DNA from: Citrobacter amalonaticus
Lineage (GTDB): Bacteria > Pseudomonadota > Gammaproteobacteria > Enterobacterales > Enterobacteriaceae
DNA: 64,000 nucleotides
Direction of reading: 5' to 3'
Assembly: GCF_002918555.1 (NCBI RefSeq)
Contig: NZ_PQMB01000001.1
Location: 620,087 to 684,086, forward strand
Shown here: in pieces, positions 29,520 to 40,237 of the stretch
Position numbering within the stretch: the stretch's first letter is position 1
Layout: every line of letters begins with the position of its first letter
The notes under the pieces: model-generated
Database searches by the model: none
The model's input: only the letters and a program-made list of their open reading frames with translations
Told to the model about the DNA's origin: nothing
Program-made: the position numbers and the translations under genes

Positions 29520-29579
29520 ATGGCACACCCGGTAAATATTTGTACTCGCCACCTGAATTTGTACACTTTCACAGCGTAA
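29520..29579 (+). CDS. Candidate 19-residue small ORF before rcsD
   Basis: An ATG at 29520 is preceded by AAGGA with seven-base spacing and opens MAHPVNICTRHLNLYTFTA before a stop. It could be a leader peptide or chance. I recognise no homologue. The rcsD start is 126 bases further on. Confidence 0.25.
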   Translation: MAHPVNICTRHLNLYTFTA

Positions 29580-29704
29580 CAACGGCAACAGCGTCACTGG
29601 CGAAAAATGCGCCACGGTGGCGCGTAGAGAGTCTGGAAATTCACACCGTTCCCTTTATACTGCCCTTTCACCTTTTGCGTTGTTTTAACAGGTCATAACC
29701 ACGA

Positions 29705-32374
29705 ATGAGTCAGTCTGATACAACGGCCACGTCCCGATTCTCCCTTCTGCCGGGAAGCATTACCCGTTTCTTTTTACTACTGATCATTGTGTTGCTGGTG
29801 ACCATGGGCGTCATGGTACAAAGCGCCGTCAATGCCTGGCTGAAGGACAAAAGCTATCAGATCGTCGATGTCACTCATGCGATTCACAAACGGGTGGATA
29901 CCTGGCGTTACGTCACCTGGCAAATCTATGACAACGTTGCAGCCACCGCGAATCCCTCCACCAGCGAAGGATTACAGGAGACGCGTCTGAAGCAGGATGT
30001 TTACTACCTTGAAAAACCGCGACGCAAAACGGAAGCGTTGATTTTTGGCTCCCATGATAGTTCCACGCTGGAAATGACCCAGCGCATGTCGACGTATCTG
30101 GATACCTTGTGGGGGGCGGAAACCGTACCCTGGTCAATGTATTACCTGAATGGACAGGATAACAGTCTGATTCTGATCTCCACGTTACCGCTTAAAGATC
30201 TCTCTTCCGGATTTAAAGAGTCGACGATTGGCAACATTGTCGACTCGCGCCGAGCGGAAATGCTGCAACAGGCTAATGCGCTGGATGAGCGAGAGAGCTT
30301 TTCCTCGCTGCGTCGGCTGGCCTGGCAGAATGGGCGCTACTTTACGCTACGAACGACTTTCAACCAGCCGGGTCATCTGGCGACGGTGGTCGCGTTTGAC
30401 CTGCCGATTAACGATCTTATTCCGCCCGGGATGTCGCTGGACAGCTTCCGTCTCGAACCAGACACCTCACCAACAACGGCCCGTACCAGCGATAAAGAGT
30501 CACCGGACAGTGTGAGCATCAGCTTCAACAGTTCCAAAATTGAGATTTCATCATCGCTGAACTCAACGGGTATGCGCCTGGTCTGGCAAGTTCCATTCGG
30601 CACGCTGCTGCTGGACACGTTACAAAATATTCTGCTACCGCTGTTGCTCAACATCGGCCTGCTCGCCCTGGCCCTGTTTGGTTATACCACTTTTCGCAAT
30701 CAGCCCGGGCGAACGACGGAGGTCCCCCCCGCAACGGCGGCTAACAATGAGTTACGTATACTGCGGGCGATTAACGAAGAGATCGTCTCCCTGCTTCCGC
30801 TTGGTCTGCTGGTTCACGATCTGGAGGTGAACCGCACCGTCATCAGCAACAAAATCGCCGATCACCTGCTGCCACACCTGAACCTGCAAAATATCACCAG
30901 CATGGCGGATCAGCATCAGGGAGTGATTCAGGCAACGGTCAACAATGAGCTTTATGAAATTCGCTTGTTCCGCAGCCAGGTCGCCCCCCGGACGCAGATC
31001 TTTATTATTCGCGATCAGGACAGGGAGGTTCTGGTTAACAAAAAACTGAAGCAGGCGCAGCGGCTGTATGAGAAAAATCAGCAGGGTCGCGCTGCCTTTA
31101 TGCAGAACATCGGCAACACACTGAAAGATCCCGTACGCGCGCTCGCCGTGAGCGCAGCAGAATTAAATACGCCGGAGAGCCAAAAGCTCGCCAGCCAGGC
31201 CGATATGCTGGTACGCGTCGTCGATGAGATTCAGTTAGCGAATATTCTGGAAAACGACAGCTGGAAAAGCGAGCCAACGCTCTTCTCGATTCAGGATCTG
31301 ATTGATGAAGTCGTCCCGGAAGTTCTCCCGGCGATGAAGCGTAAAGGTCTACAGCTGCTGATAAATAACCCTCTGAGCGCCAGCGACGAACGTCATGGTG
31401 ATCGCGAGGCCCTGCGACAGATTTTACTGTTGCTAATGCAGTATGCGGTAACCACAACCCAGATTGGTAAAATCACGCTGGAAGTGGAAAGCGATGAATC
31501 CGTTGCGGAACGCCTGACTTTCCGTATTCTCGATACCGGCGAAGGGGTGACGCTCAGCGAAATTGATAACCTGCATTTCCCGTATATCAGCGAAACGCAG
31601 GGCGACCAGTATGGCAAAGCGGATCCGCTGGCCTTCTGGCTGTGCGATCAGCTGGCGCGCAGGCTAGGCGGTCATCTGAATATTAAAGCGCGCGATGCGC
31701 TAGGCACTCGTTACATCGTTCATGTTAAGATGACTCCCCACGACCAACATGTGGAAAATGAAGAGCGTCTGCTGGACGATGTCAGCGTGATGATAGACGT
31801 CACGTCGAATGAAGTGCGCAATATCGTACTTCGTCAGCTAGAAAACTGGGGAGCGACTTGCCTCACGCCGGATGAAAGAGTCCTGAGTCAAGAATATGAC
31901 CTCTTTTTAACTGATAATCCGTCTAATCTTACTGCCTCAGGGTTGCTTTTAAGCGATGATGAGCCAGGCGTGCGGAAAATGGGTCCTGGTCAGCTGCGCG
32001 TCAACTTCAATATGAGTAACGCGATGCAGGAAGCGATACTACAACTGATTGAAGAGCAACTGGCACAGGAAGAAATTCCTGAATCCCCTCTCGGGGGAGA
32101 TGGAAATGCCGAGCTTCATGCCAGCGGTTATTACGCGCTATTTGTAGACACAGTTCCGGATGATGTTAAGAGGTTGTATACTGAGGCAGCAACCAGTGAT
32201 TTTTCCGCGCTGGCACAAACGGCTCACCGTCTGAAGGGTGTGTTTGCCATGCTAAATCTGGTACCCGGCAAGCAGTTATGTGAAACGCTGGAACATCTGA
32301 TTCGTGAGAAAGATGCTCCAGGTATAGAAAAATATATCAGCGACATTGACACCTACGTCAAAAGTTTGCTGTAG
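29705..32374 (+). CDS. rcsD: Phosphotransfer protein RcsD
   Basis: 889 residues. Two membrane helices (about 20-42 and 305-325) flank a periplasmic domain. A histidine-kinase-like domain without catalytic residues follows, then a C-terminal Hpt domain with the phospho-accepting histidine in TAHRLKG near residue 841. RcsD passes phosphate from RcsC to RcsB in the envelope-stress relay. It is cotranscribed with rcsB, whose start lies 16 bases after the stop. Confidence 0.96.
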   Translation: MSQSDTTATSRFSLLPGSITRFFLLLIIVLLVTMGVMVQSAVNAWLKDKSYQIVDVTHAIHKRVDTWRYVTWQIYDNVAATANPSTSEGLQETRLKQDVYYLEKPRRKTEALIFGSHDSSTLEMTQRMSTYLDTLWGAETVPWSMYYLNGQDNSLILISTLPLKDLSSGFKESTIGNIVDSRRAEMLQQANALDERESFSSLRRLAWQNGRYFTLRTTFNQPGHLATVVAFDLPINDLIPPGMSLDSFRLEPDTSPTTARTSDKESPDSVSISFNSSKIEISSSLNSTGMRLVWQVPFGTLLLDTLQNILLPLLLNIGLLALALFGYTTFRNQPGRTTEVPPATAANNELRILRAINEEIVSLLPLGLLVHDLEVNRTVISNKIADHLLPHLNLQNITSMADQHQGVIQATVNNELYEIRLFRSQVAPRTQIFIIRDQDREVLVNKKLKQAQRLYEKNQQGRAAFMQNIGNTLKDPVRALAVSAAELNTPESQKLASQADMLVRVVDEIQLANILENDSWKSEPTLFSIQDLIDEVVPEVLPAMKRKGLQLLINNPLSASDERHGDREALRQILLLLMQYAVTTTQIGKITLEVESDESVAERLTFRILDTGEGVTLSEIDNLHFPYISETQGDQYGKADPLAFWLCDQLARRLGGHLNIKARDALGTRYIVHVKMTPHDQHVENEERLLDDVSVMIDVTSNEVRNIVLRQLENWGATCLTPDERVLSQEYDLFLTDNPSNLTASGLLLSDDEPGVRKMGPGQLRVNFNMSNAMQEAILQLIEEQLAQEEIPESPLGGDGNAELHASGYYALFVDTVPDDVKRLYTEAATSDFSALAQTAHRLKGVFAMLNLVPGKQLCETLEHLIREKDAPGIEKYISDIDTYVKSLL

Positions 32375-32390
32375 CAAGGTAGCCTACTAC

Positions 32391-33041
32391 ATGAACAATA
32401 TGAACGTAATTATTGCCGATGACCACCCGATTGTACTGTTCGGTATTCGCAAATCACTTGAGCAGATCGAGTGGGTGAATGTTGTTGGCGAATTTGAAGA
32501 CTCCACAGCACTGATCAACAACTTACCGAAATTAGACGCGCACGTGTTGATTACCGATCTCTCCATGCCAGGAGATAAATACGGTGACGGGATCACCCTG
32601 ATCAAATACATCAAGCGTCATTTCCCGAGTCTGTCGATCATTGTTCTGACGATGAATAATAATCCGGCGATCCTGAGCGCCGTGCTCGATCTGGATATCG
32701 AAGGGATTGTACTGAAACAGGGTGCCCCGACCGATCTGCCGAAAGCGCTGGCCGCCCTGCAAAAAGGCAAGAAATTCACGCCGGAAAGCGTCTCTCGCCT
32801 GCTGGAGAAAATCAGCGCGGGTGGGTATGGCGACAAGCGTCTGTCACCGAAAGAGAGCGAGGTACTGCGCCTGTTCGCTGAAGGTTTCCTGGTCACCGAA
32901 ATCGCCAAGAAGCTGAACCGCAGTATCAAAACTATCAGCAGCCAGAAAAAGTCGGCAATGATGAAGCTGGGCGTCGAGAACGATATCGCCTTGCTGAACT
33001 ATCTCTCATCCGTGACCCTGAGCCCAGCCGACAAAGACTGA
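32391..33041 (+). CDS. rcsB: Response regulator RcsB
   Basis: 216 residues from MNNMNVIIAD; the frame extends upstream into the end of rcsD but family length fixes this start. Receiver domain with D10, D11 and phospho-acceptor D56, then a LuxR-type helix-turn-helix (about 148-210). It controls capsule, motility, rprA and cell division genes alone or with RcsA. Confidence 0.97.
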   Translation: MNNMNVIIADDHPIVLFGIRKSLEQIEWVNVVGEFEDSTALINNLPKLDAHVLITDLSMPGDKYGDGITLIKYIKRHFPSLSIIVLTMNNNPAILSAVLDLDIEGIVLKQGAPTDLPKALAALQKGKKFTPESVSRLLEKISAGGYGDKRLSPKESEVLRLFAEGFLVTEIAKKLNRSIKTISSQKKSAMMKLGVENDIALLNYLSSVTLSPADKD

Positions 33042-33060
33042 CCCCATTTAACACCGAAAT

Positions 33061-33151
33061 GCCTGATGGCGCGCAGCCTGAAGGCCTACAAATAACACAT
33101 CGTTGTGCATTTTCTGTAGGCCGGAGAAGTGAAAGCGCCATCCGGCATTTT
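33061..33151. repeat. REP/BIME between rcsB and rcsC
   Basis: Outer arms GCCTGATGGCGC and GCGCCATCCGGC and inner arms GGCCTACA and TGTAGGCC form a nested palindrome between convergent genes, with a six-T run on the plus side, suited to terminate rcsB. Confidence 0.75.
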
Positions 33152-36001
33152 TTATGCCCGCGTTTTCCTGACCCGCTCCGCATACACCGCCAGCGTCTGT
33201 TTCAGCACATCTAACGTCACCGGCTTGGACAGACAACTATCCATACCCGACTCAAGGCAACGCTGCTTCTCTTCCGCCAGCGCGTTAGCCGTCACCCCAA
33301 CTACCGGCAGCGTCAGCCCCAGCTGGCGAATACGCTGGGTCAGCCGGTAGCCATCCATATTGGGCATATTGACGTCGCTTAAAACAATGTCGATATGGTT
33401 TTTACTCAGCACATTAAGGGCATCAACGCCATCATTCGCGGTCTTGCACTGATACCCCAGCGATCCAAGCTGATCGGCCAGCAGGCGACGATTGATCGGA
33501 TGATCGTCCACCACCAGGATCATCATATCGTCGTTAGAGGTCAGCATTTTCTCCGGCGCAGGCAGCGCTGCGGAAAGCTCTTCGCTGCTCAGTTCAATGC
33601 TGTAGATCCGCGCCAGCAGCGCCGGGAGTTCATGCGGAGACGCCACGCTATGGACCCACTCGCCTGGCGCTCTTTCCAGCGGGATGCCAATATGGCGACG
33701 GCAGAAGGTGACAGCCGCTCTCCCCTGCCATTTCTGCTCAAGCGCGTCATCGGTAATCAGTACGTCGTCCGCCGATGGCTCCTGCCCTTCATAGCGCAAC
33801 ACGTCCACATCACTACGTTGCAGGCTGGTTTCGATAAAATGACACAGCGATGCGTTACGCACGGCCAGCCAGCAGCGCGTCCCGGCCAGCCCTTCGACGC
33901 CTTTTTTCACCGGGTACTGCGCGCCATACAACGGAATGCGTAGCGTAAACTGGCTTCCCATGCCCGGCTCGGAATCGACAGAGATATCGCCATCCATCAT
34001 GCTGATCAGCTTCTCGCAGATAGCCAGCCCCAGCCCGGTCCCCTGGAAATTGCGCTGCACGCCGGTTCCTACCTGGAAGAAGGGATCAAACAGGCGCACC
34101 ACTTCTTTAGCCGGTATCCCTACTCCCGTATCGCGGACACGAATGCTCAGGTAGTCGCCATCGCAGCGCACGTGCAGAACGATACAGCCGATATCCGTGA
34201 ATTTAATCGCATTACTGAGCAGGTTGGAAATGACCTGCTGCAAACGCATCGGATCGCCATTGAGCGCAACCGGTACATTCGGATCGATAAAGCAGTACAA
34301 CCCAAGCTGCTTACGCACCACCAGCGGCAGATAGTTGGCGGTAATGTGATTCATCACCTCTCTGGGTGAGAACTCACGTGGCTCAATCTTCAGCTGTTCA
34401 GATTCAATTTTCGAGAAGTCCAGAATGTCGCTGATGATCTTCAATAGCAGGCTTGACGAGTTATTCATCGCCGTGACCAGCCGGTCGACCCCTTTCGGCA
34501 GCTCTTTCGTTTGCAGCAGGTCGAGGTTACCGATAATGCCGTACAGCGGCGTGCGCAGCTCGTGGCTCACGGTTGCCAGGAACATCGATTTTGACTGGCT
34601 CGCCTGCTCCGCCGCCTGCGCCATTTCCTGTAAAGACTCTTCCATCTTGACGCGCGCAGAAACATCAACCAGCACGCAAATGGCTACGTTTTCATTGCGA
34701 TAGCGGGAATGAACAAAGCTGATTTGCAGGTTGGTATTATTGCTGGTCAGCACATCCACAAAGTTAACCTGCTGGCCACAGATAATCTGGGTTAATCGTT
34801 GCCGATCCTCATGGGTGAGCATATTCAGATAAGTATGCGCCAGCTCATTACTGAGGATATTTACGCCATCAATGGTGCGCAAAATACAGATCCCCACCGG
34901 GGCAGAGGCAACAATTTTACGGTTGAACTGTTCATGCTCTTCCAGTCGTTGGGCATCGCTTTCCGCCGGAATAAAAATCCGCCGTTCATACATACGTGCC
35001 AGCGTGAACAACGCCGCCCCGACCAGGACGTTCAGTACAATCGCGTTGAGGATAAGCATCCGGATACGTTCAAGCACTAAATCAACGGGCACCGAGTAGA
35101 CGATGCTTAATGACGACGGCGGCAGGTTTTTCTTTAACACCAGTTCACGAAAGCCGGGCGTGTAACCGAACCAGGAACGCTCCTGCATCCAGCGCGGCTC
35201 TGCTTTGATACTACTATCCGGCCCGGTCAGCGAAATCAGGGCATGACCGTTTTCATCGAGGATGGTCACTCCCATCGGCAGGTTGCCCGGCGTAAAGAAG
35301 TTTTCCATGCGAATCGACTGCTCAACGCCGACCATCGCCTGCAGGCGATTGGCAAGATAAACCGGCGTCAGCGCATAGAAATAACCGATTCCAGGACGCG
35401 GCCCCTGGTCAATCCAGAAAATGTTATTACCGGTTTCATCCTGCGGCGTATTGCGGTATTTCACAATTCTCTCATGCAGCGCTTTCAGGGCGCTGTCGCG
35501 TTCCACCGGCATATCGCGCAGACCAAAGTTCGCCATGCACAGATTGTCGCTGCCGATCAAAAAAACGCGATTCAGATCGTAAGCCGCAGAAAAGTTGTCG
35601 CGCCAGTAGCGCATAAACCACGCCAGCGATTCCAGCGAACCGCGCCAGGCGTTGCCCATTGCCGCACAGTCAGAATCGGCAAACAGCGGCTCAAAGGTCG
35701 GCACCACGGTTTTATCATCACGCTCCCGCGAGGCCATCATCACGCCGCCTTCCATTATCAGGCGATTCTCAGCGACATATTTCAGCTCTTTCATCACATC
35801 AGATGTGCGCTGAATATAGCGCTGAGCCTGATCGGAACTGAGGTTAAACTCCTGGCGGATCTCAGATTCCTTCTGGTGCAGCGCGTTGACAATGTAAAAT
35901 ACCGAAACAAAGGCAATCAGCAGCCAGATCAATAGCGCCAACGCTCTGAAGAGGTAGCGTGAAACTTTCAGGGTTGTACGAAAGGAAGCAAGGTATTTCA
36001 A
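33152..36001 (-). CDS. rcsC: Hybrid sensor kinase RcsC
   Basis: 949 residues. Two membrane helices (about 20-42 and 314-335) bound a periplasmic domain. Then a PAS-like region, a histidine kinase with SHELRTPLYG near residue 479 and GTGLGLAI in the ATP lid, an RcsC-type ABL domain, and a C-terminal receiver with the phospho-acceptor in VLSDVNMPNMDG near 875. It starts and reverses phosphate flow through RcsD to RcsB. Convergent with rcsB. Confidence 0.97.
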   Translation of the reverse strand: MKYLASFRTTLKVSRYLFRALALLIWLLIAFVSVFYIVNALHQKESEIRQEFNLSSDQAQRYIQRTSDVMKELKYVAENRLIMEGGVMMASRERDDKTVVPTFEPLFADSDCAAMGNAWRGSLESLAWFMRYWRDNFSAAYDLNRVFLIGSDNLCMANFGLRDMPVERDSALKALHERIVKYRNTPQDETGNNIFWIDQGPRPGIGYFYALTPVYLANRLQAMVGVEQSIRMENFFTPGNLPMGVTILDENGHALISLTGPDSSIKAEPRWMQERSWFGYTPGFRELVLKKNLPPSSLSIVYSVPVDLVLERIRMLILNAIVLNVLVGAALFTLARMYERRIFIPAESDAQRLEEHEQFNRKIVASAPVGICILRTIDGVNILSNELAHTYLNMLTHEDRQRLTQIICGQQVNFVDVLTSNNTNLQISFVHSRYRNENVAICVLVDVSARVKMEESLQEMAQAAEQASQSKSMFLATVSHELRTPLYGIIGNLDLLQTKELPKGVDRLVTAMNNSSSLLLKIISDILDFSKIESEQLKIEPREFSPREVMNHITANYLPLVVRKQLGLYCFIDPNVPVALNGDPMRLQQVISNLLSNAIKFTDIGCIVLHVRCDGDYLSIRVRDTGVGIPAKEVVRLFDPFFQVGTGVQRNFQGTGLGLAICEKLISMMDGDISVDSEPGMGSQFTLRIPLYGAQYPVKKGVEGLAGTRCWLAVRNASLCHFIETSLQRSDVDVLRYEGQEPSADDVLITDDALEQKWQGRAAVTFCRRHIGIPLERAPGEWVHSVASPHELPALLARIYSIELSSEELSAALPAPEKMLTSNDDMMILVVDDHPINRRLLADQLGSLGYQCKTANDGVDALNVLSKNHIDIVLSDVNMPNMDGYRLTQRIRQLGLTLPVVGVTANALAEEKQRCLESGMDSCLSKPVTLDVLKQTLAVYAERVRKTRA

Positions 36002-36167
36002 AAGGGCGATGCTCCGCCTCAGGCGATAAATAGAGTGTGGTTAAGGTAGCGGTAAATGCCCGACGTCGCAATGCCCTCTCTTTGCGGGAATATGATACTC
36101 CGCTGAGAAACCTGCGCCTCACCCCCCGATAATAGGCGTTTGCTGAAAGGACCACACGGATGTCTGC

Positions 36168-37994
36168 ATGCGCTACCTGAGACGAATGTACCCACGCCGC
36201 TTACGCAATCAAATGATTCTGATGGCTATCCTGATGGTCATTGTGCCAACGCTTTCTATTGGTTATATCGTAGAAACCGAAGGCCGGTCAGCGGTGCTGT
36301 CTGAAAAAGAGAAAAAATTGTCAGCGGTTGTACACCTGCTCAACGAGGCGCTGGGCGATCGCTTCGCTCAATTCGCCGGACTTCCCCGCGAGGAGCGTAT
36401 CCGCGCGCTGAATGCGGAATTAGCGCCAGTAACCGAAGGGATCACCCGCGCTTTTCCAGGGATCGGAGCCGGCTATTACAACAAGGCGCTGGATGCGATT
36501 ATCACCTACGCCCCTTCAGCGCTGTATCAAAACAATGTAGGTGTCACCATCGACGTCGACCATCCCGGAAGAGAGGTCATGCGCACCAACGCGCCGGTGG
36601 TGTTTTCCGGCAGACAGGTGCGCGGCGATATCCTCAATTCCATGATCCCGATAGTCCGCCATGACGAGGTGATCGGCTACATCTGGGCGAATGAGCTGAC
36701 GGAAGATATTCGCCAGCAGGCCTGGAAAATGGATGTCCGTATCATCGCCGTTCTGGCGGCAGGTCTGATTAGCAGCCTGTTGCTGATCGTCCTCTTCTCG
36801 CGCCGTCTTAGCGCCAATATCGACATCATCACCGACAGCCTGCCAACGCTTGCGCAAAAGACCCCGGCGCAATTACCCGAGCTGCCGGGCGAGCTGGGGC
36901 AAATCAGCCGCAGCGTTAACGCTCTGGCGCAATCGCTGCTGGAAACCAAAACGCTCAACGATCTCATCATAGAAAATGCCGCCGACGGGGTTATCGCTAT
37001 CGACAGGCAGGGAAATGTCACCACGATGAATCCCGCGGCGGAGATGATCACAGGCTACAGGCTGGATGAACTGGCCGGGCGTCCCTACGCAACGTTATTC
37101 GCCGATCCCCACTTCTCCAGCCCCGTGCTTGACACTCTGGAGCACGGCACCGAGCATCTGGCGCAGGAGGTCAGTTTCCCTGCCCATGACCGCACAATAG
37201 AGCTTAGCGTCACCACCAGTCGTATCCACAACGCCAGCGGCGAAATGATTGGCGCTCTGGTCATTTTCTCCGATTTAACCGCCCGCAAAGAGACGCAGCG
37301 CCGTCTGGCGCAAACCGAAAGACTCGCCACACTGGGCGAGCTGATGGCTGGCGTGGCCCACGAGGTGCGCAACCCGCTTACCGCGATCCGGGGCTACGTG
37401 CAGATTATCCGCCGGCAAACCAGCCTGCCGGTGCATCAGGAGTATCTGTCGATCGTCCTGAAAGAAATCGATTCGATTAATAAAGTCATCCAGCAGCTGC
37501 TGGATTTCTCCCGCCCACGACAAAGCCAGTGGCAGCAGGTACCGATCAATGCCCTGATCGAGGAGGCGCTGATCCTGGTACAAACCTCCGGGGTTCAGGC
37601 GCGGATCGACTTCAATACAGCGTTCGATACAACGCTCCCTTCGCTCGTTGCCGATCGCGAACTGCTCAAGCAGGTGCTTCTGAACATGCTCATCAACGCC
37701 GTACAGGCGATAGGCGCACGCGGCGAAATCCGCATCCGGACCTGGCGCGACACGCCGACGCAGCTGGCGATCGCAATTGAAGACAATGGTTGCGGCATTG
37801 ATACGGCCCTGCAGAAAAAGATCTTTGATCCCTTCTTCACCACCAAGGCGTCAGGAACCGGACTAGGGCTGGCGCTCAGCCAGCGCATCATCAATGCGCA
37901 CCAGGGCGACATCCGCGTAACCAGCCAGCCCGGATGTGGCGCGACCTTTATCCTTATTTTACCGATTAACCCGCAGGAAACCTCGTCAGAATGA
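36168..37994 (+). CDS. atoS: Sensor kinase AtoS
   Basis: 608 residues, the E. coli length. Two membrane helices (about 15-36 and 190-212) flank a periplasmic domain; then HAMP, PAS (about 260-370) and a histidine kinase with AHEVRNPLTAI (phospho-histidine near 398) and GTGLGLALS. It senses acetoacetate-related signals and phosphorylates AtoC. It overlaps atoC by four bases. Confidence 0.96.
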   Translation: MRYLRRMYPRRLRNQMILMAILMVIVPTLSIGYIVETEGRSAVLSEKEKKLSAVVHLLNEALGDRFAQFAGLPREERIRALNAELAPVTEGITRAFPGIGAGYYNKALDAIITYAPSALYQNNVGVTIDVDHPGREVMRTNAPVVFSGRQVRGDILNSMIPIVRHDEVIGYIWANELTEDIRQQAWKMDVRIIAVLAAGLISSLLLIVLFSRRLSANIDIITDSLPTLAQKTPAQLPELPGELGQISRSVNALAQSLLETKTLNDLIIENAADGVIAIDRQGNVTTMNPAAEMITGYRLDELAGRPYATLFADPHFSSPVLDTLEHGTEHLAQEVSFPAHDRTIELSVTTSRIHNASGEMIGALVIFSDLTARKETQRRLAQTERLATLGELMAGVAHEVRNPLTAIRGYVQIIRRQTSLPVHQEYLSIVLKEIDSINKVIQQLLDFSRPRQSQWQQVPINALIEEALILVQTSGVQARIDFNTAFDTTLPSLVADRELLKQVLLNMLINAVQAIGARGEIRIRTWRDTPTQLAIAIEDNGCGIDTALQKKIFDPFFTTKASGTGLGLALSQRIINAHQGDIRVTSQPGCGATFILILPINPQETSSE

Positions 37995-39376
37995 AAACCC
38001 GCTACCGTATTCTCATCGTCGATGACGAAGATAACGTTCGCCGTATGCTCGCCACCGCGTTTTCGCTACAGGGGCATGAAACCCACTGCGCCAGCCACGG
38101 TCTGGCGGCGCTACAGATTTTTACCGACGCCCCGCCTGACGTGGTGTTGATGGATATTCGTATGCCGGAAATGGATGGTATTGAAGCGCTGAAAGTCATG
38201 CGCACCCGGCACCCGCGAATCCCCGTTATTCTGATGACCGCCTATGCCGAAGTGGAAACCGCAGTAGAAGCGCTACGCAGCGGCGCATTTGATTATGTGA
38301 TTAAGCCATTCGATCTGGATGAGCTTAATTTGTTGATTCAGCGCGCCCTGCAACTGCAGGCGATGAAGCAGGAAATCCGCAGCCTGCATCAGGCATTGAG
38401 CACCAGCTGGCAGTGGGGACATATCCTGACCAACAGCACGGCAATGATGGATATCTGCAAAGATACGGCGAAAATCGCGCTTTCCCAGGCCAACGTGCTG
38501 ATCAGCGGGGAAAGCGGCACCGGGAAAGAGCTAATTGCCCGCGCTATTCACTATAATTCGCGGCGGGAAAACGGTCCCTTTATCAAAATAAACTGTGCGG
38601 CGCTGCCGGAATCACTGCTGGAGAGTGAGCTGTTCGGTCACGAAAAAGGGGCGTTTACCGGAGCACAAACTGTACGTCAGGGGCTGTTTGAACGAGCCCA
38701 TCAGGGAACGCTACTGCTGGACGAAATAGGTGAGATGCCGCTGGTATTGCAGGCTAAGCTGCTGCGCATTCTCCAGGAAAGAGAGTTTGAACGTATTGGC
38801 GGTCATCAGACCATTCAGGTTGATATCCGCATCGTGGCTGCCACCAACCGTGATTTGCAGGCAATGGTAAAAGACGGCACCTTCCGCGAAGATCTGTATT
38901 ACCGGCTGAACGTCATCCATCTGACGCTTCCTGCGCTTCGCGAGCGGCGGGAAGATATTCCCCTGCTCGCCAACCATTTTTTGCAAAAATTCAGCTCAGA
39001 AAATCAACGGGATATTATCGAAATCGATCCCGCCGCCATGTCGCTACTCTGCGGCTGGTCGTGGCCGGGTAACATTCGTGAATTATCCAATGTGATTGAA
39101 CGCGCGGTGGTTATGAGCACCGGTGCGGTGATTTTCGCGGAGGATTTCCCCGCCCCGTTCCGCCACCCGACAAGCCACTCCACCGAGGCTAAACCGACGC
39201 AATCAGGTGAACGCAACCTGAAAGAAGAGATTAAACGTGAAGAGCGACGAATCATTATGGAGGTGCTGGAGCAACAGGAAGGAAACCGGACGCGCACCGC
39301 ATTGATGTTAGGCATCAGCCGACGTGCGCTGATGTACAAATTGCAGGAGTACGGTATCGAACCGGCGGGTCTCTGA
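37991..39376 (+). CDS. atoC: Sigma-54 response regulator AtoC
   Basis: 461 residues. A receiver with D55 is followed by a sigma-54 activation AAA+ domain (GESGTGKE, the GAFTGA loop at EKGAFTGAQ, and LLDEIGEMP) and a Fis-type helix-turn-helix (RTALMLGISRRALMYKLQEY). It activates atoDAEB from the palindrome just downstream of its own gene. Confidence 0.97.
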   Translation: MKTRYRILIVDDEDNVRRMLATAFSLQGHETHCASHGLAALQIFTDAPPDVVLMDIRMPEMDGIEALKVMRTRHPRIPVILMTAYAEVETAVEALRSGAFDYVIKPFDLDELNLLIQRALQLQAMKQEIRSLHQALSTSWQWGHILTNSTAMMDICKDTAKIALSQANVLISGESGTGKELIARAIHYNSRRENGPFIKINCAALPESLLESELFGHEKGAFTGAQTVRQGLFERAHQGTLLLDEIGEMPLVLQAKLLRILQEREFERIGGHQTIQVDIRIVAATNRDLQAMVKDGTFREDLYYRLNVIHLTLPALRERREDIPLLANHFLQKFSSENQRDIIEIDPAAMSLLCGWSWPGNIRELSNVIERAVVMSTGAVIFAEDFPAPFRHPTSHSTEAKPTQSGERNLKEEIKREERRIIMEVLEQQEGNRTRTALMLGISRRALMYKLQEYGIEPAGL

Positions 39377-39392
39377 TACCAGAATTTGCTAT

Positions 39393-39423
39393 GCAGAATT
39401 TTGCGCACTGTGCAAAATTCTGC
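39393..39423. promoter_or_regulatory. AtoC-binding palindrome
   Basis: GCAGAATTTTGC, seven bases, GCAAAATTCTGC: a perfect 12-base inverted repeat about 120 bases upstream of the sigma-54 promoter, very like the AtoC enhancer site of E. coli. Confidence 0.85.
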
Positions 39424-39513
39424 AACCTTCTCAACGCATCCCCCTCATCCTGACATCATAAATTAATCTTTATATTCAGATAGTTAATTATTTTATTTGC
39501 GATTTGTCCGTTC

Positions 39514-39530
39514 TGGCATCCCGCTTGCTA
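39514..39530 (+). promoter_or_regulatory. Sigma-54 promoter of atoDAEB
   Basis: TGGCATCCCGCTTGCTA has the GG and GC doublets exactly ten bases apart (-24/-12). It lies 45 bases before the atoD start. Confidence 0.85.
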
Positions 39531-39574
39531 TTCCCTTCGTGCACCCAAAATGGAGTATGCAAAAGGGAAACATA

Positions 39575-40237
39575 ATGAAAACAAAACTGATTACCTTACA
39601 GAATGCCTCAGACTTCTTTCGTGACGGCATGACCATCATGGTTGGCGGCTTTATGGGGGTAGGCACTCCCCCCCGCCTTGTTGAAGCCCTGCTTGAATCT
39701 GGCGTCAGAGACCTGACGCTTATCGCCAACGATACCGCCTTTGTCGATACCGGTATTGGCCCGCTCATTGTTAATGGTCGCGTCAGCAAGGTTATCGCCT
39801 CACATATCGGGACTAACCCGGAAACCGGTCGGCGAATGATTGCCGAAGAGATGGAGGTTCAACTGGTTCCGCAAGGCACCCTGATTGAACAAATCCGCTG
39901 CGGCGGCGCAGGACTGGGCGGTTTTCTCACTCCAACCGGCGTCGGCACCGTCGTCGAAGACGGCAAGCAAACCCTTCAGCTTGACGGCAAAACCTGGCTG
40001 CTGGAACGTCCGTTACGCGCAGATTTAGCGCTGATCCGCGCCCACCGCGCCGACCCGCTCGGCAACCTGACCTACCAGCTCAGCGCCCGCAATTTTAACC
40101 CACTCATTGCTCTCGCCGCTGACATTACGCTGGTTGAGCCTGACGAAATGGTTGCGACAGGCGATCTCCTGCCCGACCAGATTGTCACCCCAGGCGCGGT
40201 TATCGACCACATCGTCATCCCACAGGAGAGCAAATAA
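39575..40237 (+). CDS. atoD: Acetate CoA-transferase alpha subunit AtoD
   Basis: 220 residues from [10 protein letters not shown]; a frame open to 39497 would start upstream of the sigma-54 start site and is excluded. Class I CoA-transferase alpha subunit with the [11 protein letters not shown] loop. With AtoA it moves CoA between acetyl-CoA and short-chain acids, including acetoacetate. Its stop overlaps the atoA start (TAATG). Confidence 0.96.
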   Translation: MKTKLITLQNASDFFRDGMTIMVGGFMGVGTPPRLVEALLESGVRDLTLIANDTAFVDTGIGPLIVNGRVSKVIASHIGTNPETGRRMIAEEMEVQLVPQGTLIEQIRCGGAGLGGFLTPTGVGTVVEDGKQTLQLDGKTWLLERPLRADLALIRAHRADPLGNLTYQLSARNFNPLIALAADITLVEPDEMVATGDLLPDQIVTPGAVIDHIVIPQESK

